Origin: Chrysopilus asiliformis
Lineage: Eukaryota; Arthropoda; Insecta; Diptera; Rhagionidae
Assembly (NCBI GenBank): GCA_964034945.1
Contig: OZ035962.1
Location: 102,188,784-102,252,783 of the forward strand
Direction: 5' to 3'
Length of the DNA stretch: 64,000 bases
The notes under the pieces were generated by a model. It was not told the DNA's origin. It saw only the letters and a program-made list of their open reading frames with translations, and ran no database searches. Position numbers and translations under genes: made by a program. This document shows, one piece after another, positions 1-10,484 of the stretch (the first letter of the stretch is position 1; the number at the start of each line of letters is the position of its first letter).

Positions 1-255
1 TTTAGGCATCCCGGCGTCCAGAGAACTAAACTTTTGTCCCAGAATTATGCAATCTAGAGTTGTAATTTCTTATCTATTAAAAAAACTAACCTCGAAACCG
101 AAAAATTTTAGCCTGGAGCGCAGTTTCCTCATAAATCACTACATCTAGCGCATTTTTCTTAAAAAAATTTCCCGCGGCGAATTTTATTTATTAATTTTCA
201 ATAGTGGGATGTTCTAAATTAAAAATAACTTCCATTTATTTCCGATTTTTCTTTA

Positions 256-509
256 TTACTTTCCTCTTCTATAGAGGGATAGTATTGTATTCATGACGGA
301 GACCGGCTCAAGAACGGGGGCAGATAGAAAATTTCTGACCAGTACGGAATCCGTTTCTGGCAAAATTATGAGAATATCCGTGCATCTGTCTGTCGGTCTG
401 TCGGTCTGCCGGTCTGTCGATCTGTGGATCTGTCGATCTGTCGGTCTGCCGGTCTGTCGGTCTGTCGGTCCAGACGTCAGTTGTACGTATCTTAAATAAG
501 AGAACGCGT
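256..509 (+). repeat. GTCY-bearing repeat element, short copy
   Basis: This segment matches the start and end of the element at 18679-19821. Both begin near TTACTTTCCTC, share GTATTGTATTCATGACGGAG, and end in TACGTATCTTAAATAA followed by AGAACGCGT. The GTCT/GTCG tract here covers only about 385-470. Such (GTCY)n tracts are known from mini-me-type elements of flies. The open frames through it are by-products of the four-base repeat. Confidence 0.75.
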
Positions 510-2359
510 TGACCTAGCAACTTGAAAAAAGTCTTTTTTTTTTTTGAAAATCTCTCGCAAACCATGCACTTATATGAAAAAATGCATATAATCAAATTTA
601 TAGGACATAAAATTGTCCACATTTTTTCATTTACAAGGTCTTACGTATCTTTAACGGTTCTCAAGCGATTTGAAAAAACTACTTTTTTATGTATTTTCCG
701 AAACTAAATATTGCAGAGAGAAGTTTTGTTTTAATCACAACTGATATTTTTTTGGAATTATCAAAGCTTTTCTCAACATTTTACCCCATTTGCCTTAATT
801 TTCATATAATAATAAGACATTTAAGACCGATGCTACATCATTCTAAGGACAAACTAACCACACTGACTTTTATGTTGTATATGAGTCAGCCAGGATTCTC
901 AGTATTTTTTTTTTCGAAGCTTTTCCTGGGACATAGTTTTTTTACTTTGATATTTATGTAATTTACAGGAGTAGCAGGTAAAGAGATTTGTCAGGATTAC
1001 CTTTTCATCAAAGCTGAACCAGGTTGAATTTACAGCCCTTTTATTTAGAGTACTCACAATGGAATTTCCTTGCAAATCACTGATTATCCCGATATACTCT
1101 GAGTTTTTTCAGCTGTTTTACACATGTAGCCTGGTTTCGTACAGATGTACAGATTTTACTGAATGAAGAAGGCTAGTTGGTATATTGCCTCGTTATCCAG
1201 GTATCTCTCAAGTACCTGCATTCATTCAGTCCGATTCAATGCAATTTTATCTCATCCTTTCTGATGAGATTTAGATTTACTTTTCCCCAAATTTCATGAG
1301 TTCCAAAGAGCAATTCTATAGAATGCCATGGTCAACCCTTTTTCGGCCCTATAGTGAATTCTCGGTTTCGAAATTACAACAATGGCTCTGCAAAGCGGAT
1401 CGGACCAACGGAGACGACAAGCCCCCAACAAAACAATTTCTTTTCAATTTCAATTGCATAATGGTTTAGGGTTAATGCTGTTAGTGTACTTAAACCGGGG
1501 TAGATTTTATCGGATTATATATTATTGAAAATGAGAATGAGATCCTTTTATGAGATATTATGTGAACATGGTGGACAAAAATATGTCCCTTCATTTTATT
1601 TTATTTTATTTTCTATATTCAATGAATGTATCTATGCTAGTACATACATGTGTGTTTGCTTTAAGCACATTAGCCGCAGGACCTAAATATCCCTTTGTCA
1701 GTGACCTAGAAGACATTCTTGGATTTTCCTACATACATGTCGCTGGCATTCGATTTAATCAGCTGAATAGCCGACGTCTTTTCTTCGCTGTTATAGTCGA
1801 GATCGAAATTAATGAAAATTAAACCTATTCTGATAATATGATTAATTTTTTTTTCTAAGTTTTTGAAACAATAATCTCCAAATGTTATCTAAGTTTAAAA
1901 ATATTTACAAAAAAAATCGGTTTTTTCCCCCAAAACGTCCGCAGACAGTCCCGGACATAAAACCTTTCCCGAATATTTCAATTTACAAATATATCTTATC
2001 AAACACGAAATATATCAATATATCTTATCAAACATACAAAACACACTTTCCTTGGGCTGATGGTTGCTATACTCGTAGAATGTATTTTTTTCGCTTGCGA
2101 CTTGTTTTTTCAACGAATTTTCACCTAAGGCTCATATTTATAAAAATTTCCGCCAACAGAACATTTCTCTTTGCCTATATTTTGTTTAAATCAGTTGCGT
2201 TTATTTATGAAGCGTGAAATTGCATGAAAAATCGAGTTATTTTTCACTTTAGGACTGCGTGGCCAAAGCGTTTAAAAATTTCTCCTGCGGCGCATATTTA
2301 TTCATTGTTTTTACGTAAACTTGTTTAGTCCTGAAATGGAACGATCAACTTTTCAGACC
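510..2359. other. Gene-free AT-rich stretch
   Basis: I see no supportable gene here. Short open frames (for example 689-961 and 1550-1822) are AT-rich, have no recognisable domain, and include poly-T runs. No repeat shared with the rest of the window was found. Confidence 0.5.
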
Positions 2360-2584
2360 ACAAACCGCTTTCCCCTTTCCCGTTTCCCCTTTCTCCTTTC
2401 CCTCTTCCCCTTTCCCGTTTCCCCTTTCCCCTTTCCCCTTTTCCCTTTTCCATTTCCCCTTTCCCCTTTCCCCTTTCCCCTTTCCCCTTTCCCCTTTTCC
2501 CCTTTCCCCTTTCCCGTTTCCCGTTTCCCCTTTCCCATTTCCCCTTTCCCCTTTCCCCTTTCCCCTTTCCCCTTTCCCCTTTCC
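2360..2584. repeat. Long pyrimidine tract, (CCCCTTT)n
   Basis: About 220 bp of almost pure C/T on the plus strand, built from imperfect 7-base units CCCCTTT with CCCGTTT and CCCATTT variants. The complementary strand is a G/A tract with regular GGGG runs, a composition that can form triplex or G-quadruplex DNA. All frames on both strands stay open across it, so the predicted Pro/Phe- and Gly/Lys-rich peptides are artefacts. Confidence 0.9.
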
Positions 2585-2609
2585 AATACAAATGCCATTT
2601 TTCAAATAA

Positions 2610-2692
2610 AAATGTTGTCTGTCCACATATAAAGTATTTGACTATTGGCCCTTGGCAATTGTAGCTTTTCTTGTGTTTTATTAGCTAAACAG
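2610..2692 (+). repeat. Terminal fragment of a diverged mini-me-like element
   Basis: About 60 bp resembles 41625-41700: TATTTGACTATTGGCCC then TTGGCAATTGTAG and a TTTTCTTGTGTTT tail. The same GGCAATT, TAG, TTTT, TTATGTTT order closes the full mini-me-like copies (for example 27500-27535). I read it as a 3' end left after truncation. Confidence 0.5.
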
Positions 2693-4998
2693 GACTCTTT
2701 CAATTCTCATGATTCTTACTATACCACTTGATAGTATTTAATATGACTGAAAATACAGAAAGCGATTTTTTATTAAACACACTAGCCGCCACTCCGTTTC
2801 CTGTTCTATTATTTTCTCTTACTTCTTTTCTTGTTTTCTAATTCAACTTTGTTCGACTAGAAATATGTTGGCATTTCTCAGTCCATGGTGAATTCGCGAT
2901 GAAAATCACATGCTTCATACTTATGTAAATTAGCTTTTCCTCATCGTAATAGAAATCTGACATTTCCAGACCTCTGTGCCTGAATGAAAATATAAAAATA
3001 GAACTTTTTTTTTTGCTTTTTAACACGCCAATTTAGCTTTTTTGCTCCTTTTTATGTTTGGTCAAAATGAATAGAGTGGCTGGCAATTCATAAAATTCGT
3101 TTTCAGACCAGCTATAGTCTGCCCTTAATTAAAGTTCAAGCATCAGTTTGAACTCCACTGGGGAAACATCCCCCTGTTGTACTTTACAAAAGACGTTTTG
3201 CTGTGCGAGGATAACATCGGTTTTAGAATCAGTATCTGTGTCTTTAGTCCTTCCGATGGAGGACGATAGCCTGAATTTGCTATTGAGAAATTTTCACAGC
3301 AACTCTATTGAAAGCGGATTCGTTGGCCATGAAACAACAGATAGAAAATCATCTTCAGAATTTTTTTTACGCCGGTATGAAAGCTGAAAACTCATTCGTC
3401 GGAATTACCTGAATCACTTAACTCATTTAGGGACAGCGGCAGGTACAAGAGCAAAGTGTACAGCAGACATCCCAGCCAGACAGGCACATAGTCGCCACGT
3501 CATTGCCCTCCCATCCTGTCTAATGAAGTTTTTCCGCATTTTCAAATAGAATTGGGGAGCTTATGCACTTGTTATCAGAATCCACTTATCCAAGGTACCT
3601 TTTATACTTTTGTTTTCTCACATTTTCCACATTTTCCACATTTCGCCCTCAGTTTTCCGGTGCGATGTGTTTGCGCCACTTTTCCCAGTTATACCCCAAC
3701 CGAGCGGTTTGGCTTTTTCTCAATATATATACTAATAATAAAAGTGCTGTGGAAAAAAAAACTTTTCCTTAATGAAGTACAAAAAATGGTCGTCCATAAA
3801 ATTTTCCGCATTGTTAGCGTCGCTTTAGAAACAGTTTTTGAATTTCATTCATGAATTCCCCGTAGGGTGCGCTTCGTCCTGCCCGTGTTCCTCTTCCGTT
3901 TTTTGGTAAGCGATGTTGATGGTAGCAGCAAGGACAAAAGAAATACAGTGAATCCTGGAAAATTTTGTTTCGAATATTCTCCGCCCTATGAACTCTACAA
4001 TAGCAACGAGGATGCTTGACGCTAAGTGTATTGGCGCGATGATGATTTTAATGTGGAGACGGAAGGAGATACTCCAAGCATTTTAACGCCCTAATAAGCA
4101 TCAACTCGTCTGCATGATTTGCACTTTTAAATGGTGGGTACCGGCAATGACACTGGCACGCTCTACTAGTGCTTTTCGCCAAAGGAGATAAAACTGAACG
4201 ATGGAATGAGCTGAGAATAAGGAGTCTATAGTCTCAGAAAACGACAACTCGAGCGTCATTTGGAAGATCCGGGCCAAAGAAGCTAAATCCTCCAAGAACC
4301 GAAATGTAATAAATGGGGAGGAGGTAGGCTGCTATGTATCACACCACCATGCTTTAAGGACAAGTTGTCAGCTAGGCCAAGAGCAAGAACGATAAACGAA
4401 CCTCCGACACCTTTAATATTGTCGTTGTGTGTCTTCCATCACTCAACGATTCCTGAAGCGTACGCGGCCGCCTTTTCAGTTGACTTTGAAGGGAAATTTG
4501 ATAGGAAAATTGGCCGCTTTTCGTAATTCCCAATGGTGTCAGGTAACCAATTGTACTGGGAAAATCGTAACAAAATGTTAAAGAGTCAACAACAAGTACA
4601 ACGTTTACGTTAGTTAACGTTGAATAAAATGAAAGTAGAAGATGATTTGCAATTTACTGAAAGATGTTCGTCTAAATGAGTTTCTAAAGTGATTGACACA
4701 AGTCTGCAATCCGAAGTTAAACATAATTTTGTTTTGGTGTTAGTTCGTAATTGGAATACAATTTTTTCTGATGTTTTAATTTAATAGGCGTTAAAGTAAT
4801 TCAGCTAATTGAATGTTTTTTTTTCTTTTTTAATTTTTATTGGAAATTTTTTTTTTGTTTTTGCTAAATTTCATTGAAAAGAATTAATTTGAATTTTTAA
4901 CAAATGTTATGGGTATTCATGAAACCGGATAAAATTACCGATTGTGTATTTGCGTGTATTTACGCAGAGTGTTGATATATCCATATTTGACGTTTTCG
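2693..4998. other. Gene-free stretch
   Basis: No gene or recognised repeat was seen. The 79-aa frame at 3148 and the 100-aa frame at 3552 show no domain and no plausible splice partners. The sequence around 3850-4450 is less AT-rich than its surroundings but gives no readable protein. Confidence 0.4.
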
Positions 4999-5301
4999 TA
5001 AAGAACCATGCACGATTTTGCCCCCCTAAACTAACTTTTGAATCAGTGCAGTTTTCACTTTGGTTGAGGACTTTTTGGAAAGGGCACAGTGTCTAGTTTC
5101 ATCCATATATGGCGTCAAGGGCCACCGGATGGTGAGGGATTAACGAACTTTCTCGTGATTTTTCACAGAAATCATAAATGGAAGTTGTCCCACGAGAAAG
5201 TTCGTTAACCCCTCACCATCCCCCTGCAATCTGGTGGCTCTTATATGGATGAAACTAAAGATTGTGCCCTTTCCAAAACGTCCTTAATCAAAGTGAAAAC
5301 T
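4999..5301. mobile_element. Foldback MITE, copy 1
   Basis: The two halves are inverted copies of each other. GTTTTCACTTTG, GAAAGGGCACA, TAGTTTCATCCATATA and GGTGAGGG, then TTAACGAACTTTCTCG, read inward from the left and again on the complement from the right. The centre lies near 5155-5190. A second copy is at 25677-25941. A mariner transposase remnant starts directly after the right arm. Confidence 0.8.
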
Positions 5302-5304
5302 TTT

Positions 5305-5574
5305 CCACCACTCTTTCACACATATCAGCCGGAACGTTGGCAATTTCGCGTTCGATATTGTTCCTGAGCTCCTCTAACGTTGTTGGCTTGTTGGCATAAA
5401 CCAACGACTTAACATAACCCCATAAAAAGAAATTCAACGGCGTTAAATCGCATGAGCGAGGTAGCCATTCGACCGGACCATTTCTCGAGATTACACGATT
5501 GCGACCACCGACTCAGAACTTCGGTAGTAAGTTTTAATAATTTCCAAACGTTGTTCGTTCGTGAACTTCACCAT
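5305..5574 (-). pseudogene. Mariner-family transposase relic, internally deleted
   Basis: On the minus strand an ATG at 5574 opens MVKFTNEQRLEIIKTYY, the typical start of an insect mariner-type transposase. The frame runs about 27 codons to a stop. A different reading then resumes with the C-terminal catalytic region: CDLTPLNFFLWGYVKS and a Glu/Asn-rich end. Everything between the N-terminal helix-turn-helix and the last catalytic block is missing. The residue that should be the third catalytic Asp is Asn here (LTPLN; compare LTPPD in the mariner at 42.7 kb). It is therefore non-functional. The stop and the deletion are seen directly; the family is inferred from motifs. Confidence 0.75.
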
Positions 5575-6546
5575 GATAAAAATGTAAACCTTGACTGACG
5601 TTTTAGCATTGCCAGATCATAAAAAAAAGTTTTAGGGTGTGTTTTTATTAAAATACAAAATTGTTATGTCCTTGTTGAAAGACCCTTCACATTAAAATCG
5701 TCGCGTAAGTTTAGGAGAGTTGCAAAAATATTTTCAATAAAAAAATTTCACAGTTAATTTATGCAATCTTACGCGGTTTCCGAGGCATTTCCGAGATTCC
5801 ATGAATACTCATATTATATGCCAGTAAAGTGGCTGCCCTTAAAATATGTCACATAATTAGGGTGATGGTGTACTTCTGTTAATTTTTAATTAAATGTCTG
5901 CGGTAGAGTGACCGCAATATTAAACCTCAGGCAAAAAAGCATCTAAAAGCTTCTGGAGGAGAGAGGCATAGATTATCGCATATTTCGCGCGACAGTGCAT
6001 AAAACCCGGGTCTTTTATCGATGTAGACGCTTTTAAGATTTTTTACTGTTTAAATCAGCGCTCTGAAGCCATGTGCACCAAGGGCAACTTCGAGGCTCAA
6101 ATTGCCCTTCTATCCATCGATTCTTCATGCTACCCGTTTCATTCTGGCTTGTACGCAAACTGCATACATACGCATATGAAAGAAATAATCTGTTTCACTT
6201 TGCATATAACCCGTTCTGCTTCCACTTGGGCATTTTGCATATCATGGAGCTTTGCTGAGTTCTAAGTGAGGCCATTTATGCGAGAGATTTTTATTAGCTC
6301 AGTTGTCATTAGGACATTGACTGAAGCAGTGGTGTATTTCATACTGCTGAAAATCATGAAAAATTTAACACTGCTGAAAATCATGAAGCGTTCTGTCTCA
6401 AAAGACGACACGAATTTTGGACATGATTGTTTTCTTATTCGGTGTGATAACACAATGCAATGTTTACTATGATTTCAGGAAATTAAAACAATAAAAAAAT
6501 ACAATTTATATAGGCATTTTCAGTCGTTTCATAAAATATCAATTGA

Positions 6547-6760
6547 TCAAATTAATGTTTCTGGTTTTATGAAATTATTTTTATTTTCCGATTGTAATTC
6601 GGAAATTTCATATAAAAGTTTTTCATTATCAAAACTTTTTTTAACGTAAAGTAAAACAATTAACAGTGTGTCAAAACCAAGCATAACGAAAAGAGCTTTC
6701 AACAAGCTTGTTTCGCTTGACTCGGAGAGCAAGCCATATAAACAAGTAAATCGCTTGTCA
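6547..6760 (-). other. Possible coding fragment with one membrane helix
   Basis: The minus strand is open with a hydrophobic stretch (LFVMLGFDTLLIVLLYV) followed by a charged segment ending KPETLI and a stop. It has no convincing start or splice junction and I recognise no family. It could be a terminal exon of a membrane protein or a chance frame. With the frame at 7194-7420 it might form one minus-strand gene. Confidence 0.2.
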
Positions 6761-7193
6761 GTGGTAGTGGATGCCCGAGAACTTTCAAAGCTTTCCTGGC
6801 CCTGGTTTAAATAGTTGTTCCACCATCACACAACCGATTTTCATAAAATCTTGTAAATTGGCAGATCACTAATTTTAACAGTGTGGTAAGCGTTTAGCCA
6901 GAAAGCCAAAGTTCCAAGGTTCGTTTCAACGAAATCAGTTTAAACTGTTACTGCTTGGTGCTAAAGACACAATCAAGGGTTAGCAATCTTTTTTGTCTCG
7001 CAACCCTCTTTTAGAAATGTTTTTTTTTTAATTATTCGAATTATTTCATGAAACTCATATAAAGTGTTAAAATGTCGAGTATGGACCTAACACGTGTAAA
7101 TAAAAATAATTTCCTAGCCTTCAATAAACATTTTGAAAATACGCTTAAACTAATTACGCCAGTATTTTTAGCATAGCTTTTCTTTTCTATTGT

Positions 7194-7420
7194 TCACATC
7201 AAGAAATATTTGAATATTTTGCAAAATGTTATAATCCGTTTAGGTGAGTTATTTTTAAAACATTGTTGAAGCCATTTATGGAGATTTTTCATATAAGGAC
7301 TCAATTGCCGATGTTTATATTCACGAATTTCATTCCTCAAAATTAGGTTTAATACCCAAATATTATTTCCTAATGGAGCAACAAATACACGTGGCAAATT
7401 TATGATTGAGATAAGCTGGT
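7194..7420 (-). other. Possible coding exon, unrecognised
   Basis: The minus strand reads ISIINLPRVFVAPLGNN then a stretch with RNEIREYKHRQLSPYMKNLH and runs to a stop at 7194. A usable acceptor (ACCAG) lies at the upstream edge near 7420. The mixed composition looks more protein-like than the surrounding AT-rich frames, but no family is recognised and no upstream exon was found. Confidence 0.2.
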
Positions 7421-7539
7421 ACGCATGTAGCGAAGAAATTATTGCGTAATGACATTTTTTCTAACCGGATAGAAATTGTAATACGAAATAATGAAAACAG
7501 AAATGTAAGAAATAAAAGTATTTTATCTTAAACCCCACC

Positions 7540-7566
7540 CTTAATAATACACACACACACACACAC
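7540..7566. repeat. (CA)n microsatellite
   Basis: A short run of about 13 CA units in otherwise unremarkable AT-rich sequence. Confidence 0.9.
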
Positions 7567-10242
7567 ATAAATATATATTGAAACCAAAACGATTTTTATA
7601 TTTCTTACGATGTAAACTGTGCAAAATTTTCTTCTCTGAATGTTTTCAGAGGAAAATTCAATGAAATTGGATCATTCCATAAAAGGGGGAAAACTGTGAA
7701 AAGATACAAAAGGAGTAAATCCTCGCGCGGTGGGGCATCAATAGAACTCGCACCAAGGGGAGTCTATCGTTTCGACGAATATTAGGTACACTCTATTGTT
7801 TGGCGCAAACAAAAATTATTAGCGGGAATTTCTCGAAATCAATGATTCGTACAAGAATCTAAAGAATCAAAATGTTGATTCAACTTGAGATGTTGCGAGA
7901 TATTTTTTTTTAGATTTCTCACCCTATTTTTTGGATAATGGTACCCACTGAAAGAAGAATCGAAAATACTTCGAAATTTAAGATATCTTTGATGGAAGGG
8001 GTTAAAAGTTTCGGGAAATGTGACACCTTACAAAAGATCCATTTCAAAAGAGGTTAACGTTCTTTGTGACACTTTGAAAATAAAGACGGAAAAATTCACT
8101 AAATTACTTTCTGTTGTTCAAATTCGACTTTTATTCACATGTTTATCGAATTCAATAGGAATAAACGTTACAGAACAACTACGTATTAAAACCATAAAAG
8201 GATTTTAGGTTAACAAAATTAAAACACTGGTATTGTGTAATGGAACAAAACCATATTATTGAAAAAGGTTTTACCTTATTATTGACAAAATATGTTAGAA
8301 AAATATAAAAAAAAGTATTAAAATCACTTGAAAAATCGAAATTTTTACTAGAGTCCAACCGAAGGTCAGTTTTTGACCGAAGCCGAAGCTGAACCTTGGG
8401 CTTTTTCTTAAAATTCGTATAAAAGCTGAAATGAATGTTTGCCTGTTTGCCGTAAAGAAAATTAATTTAGGTTATATTAAAACAATTTTTTTGCTGTTAA
8501 AAATAATAGAAATATTTGAAAATTTACAAAAATAAACAATTCCTATCAATAATAAAGGGAAATTTACTAACATTTCATTTTAAGAGAATTGTTCGATTGA
8601 ATATTTCCAATTTTTGGAGTGAATCCCACATAATTTGTTATATTTCCACTTTACAGTAGAAGTTTTCCACTGATGATTGGACATTTCCCATAAATTATTA
8701 TAGGAACCAGTGGAAAACTCGCACGGTTTCACATATTGCCAACGTGGTGAGGGAGCTTCACTAGAAAATTCGGTAAAGACTCCAACTTTTTCTCTCCGTG
8801 TTTTAATACTTTTCGCCACAGACTTTTCCTATATTTTATAAAAAGCGGATTCCTCATTTCTTTATACTAGACCTTTTTTTTCGAAAAAATATTACGCATT
8901 CTCCATTGCAAAAAAACGACACCTGGAAACATTTCCGAATTTTCCCAACTTTCATACTCGCATATAAAGAAAACCGAACCCATTTCAAATACGGTTAGAA
9001 AACTTTGTGTATCTAATACTTAATTCGATATTTTACTCGTGTATGCACAAGTAATTTTTTCCGATATTTTATTTTCTTTCAATCGTATAAACTAATATTT
9101 TTTATTTAGTTTTGCCAAAAACATGAAGAAATCGATAAATTAAATAGAAAAAAATGCGTTTCTTGAAGTAATAAATTTTGTTAAAATATTGGCGTTTAAT
9201 TTCAATCGTTATTTCAATTTCTGAATAACCTTCGGTGAGTTTCCATCAGTTTTACTTATCCATTTTATATCCCTTCAAGGATTACGGATATAAAATCAGT
9301 ATTTGATTTTCTATCTGAAATTCAGGATTTATGACTTAAAATGAATGTCCTAATGGAAGATAATCTCTTCTTAATGTCATTGGGTTAGTCGAATATCTCT
9401 TAACCCTCCCTCTGTGATGGAGTGATTCGTTTGATCACATTATAGATTAAATCAATTCCCCCTACCCCTCCTTCCCCGTACCAGGTGGACTTTATTATAC
9501 TTCATGACATGCACGTAGTTACATCAATAAGCCTTACACCTCATGCTGTCAGTGTCCCGGACATCATGAATTAAATGTATTACATTTTATTATTAACCAT
9601 TTTAGTGTCTCCATTCTCCCAGTTTTTAATAGGGCACAGGTAACACAACTGAAGGTAAAACATCTTGTCAGGAGGAAAGTATAACTTTAGCTGCTATTAC
9701 CTCTTAGATCGATGTTTGAGAAACATCCATTCATCTGATATGTAGACGTTTGTAGCTCACATAAAGGGCTTTGATGACTGGTTGGTAAAGATTGAAACAG
9801 GATGTTATAAATACAGGAGGCCAAATAGGGAGCCGGTGTAAGTTTATGTGGATAACTGGTCTGTGGCCAAGTGCCCAATTACGTAATGCACATACCAAGA
9901 ATTAAATGATTCTGTGGAAAATCTCATCAGATCCTGTGGTGGATCCTTAAAAATTTAAGTACAAACTCATTCCAGGTAAATCGTAAAATTTAGTAGCGGT
10001 TGCTATCAAACAGCAAATGCACTTACACTGAAAGAAATCATTGCTCTCAGTGCGTCATATCACACGTGGAAACACTTAAAATTCGTGAAAGTGTTTGTTT
10101 AAAATTGGTAAAATTGATAAAATTTGTATTTTTTACTACGAAAAATGTCTATGAAGCGAATTTTATGTGTTTGCAAAATGACTCAAAGGAGTGCAAAACA
10201 AAGCATAAGAAAATGAACTTTAAAAAAAAGTCTCTGGAAAGC
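7567..10242. other. Gene-free AT-rich stretch
   Basis: No gene is supportable. The 79-aa minus-strand frame at 8580-8819 and the 63-aa frame at 9687-9878 have no recognised domain. The first lies in sequence with loosely repeated TTTCCA/GGAAA words. No transposon shared with the rest of the window was found. Confidence 0.4.
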
Positions 10243-10484
10243 AGGGCTGGAATCATGTATCTCGACACGTCTCTGTCTTTCGACTTCAACGCAGCTTTTG
10301 ACTCTTGACTTCGCCATATCAGCAGCTTCAAATTTCCTGGAATGACAGATCAGAATCACGTTTCGATTCATAGTGACGATTCCGCGAAATTTCAAGCTGC
10401 AGATATGGCGAAGTCAAGACTCAAAAGCTGCGTCGAAGTCAAAAGACAGAGACGCATCGAGATACATGAATCTAGCCCAGGGCT
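10243..10484. mobile_element. Foldback MITE, family shared with 14.4 and 28.1 kb
   Basis: Inverted arms begin with ATCATGTATCTCGAC and end with GAGATACATGA. Both contain TCTCTGTCTTTCGACTTC, GCAGCTTTTGACTCTTGAC and TTCGCCATATC. A spacer near 10335-10385 carries CACGTTTCGATTCATAGTG. The copy at 28147-28384 has the same organisation, and 14389-14486 is a single arm. Confidence 0.85.

Noticed and set aside
2321..2632. Pro/Phe-rich and Gly/Lys/Glu-rich open frames
   Set aside because: They are translations of the (CCCCTTT)n tract; all frames on both strands are open.
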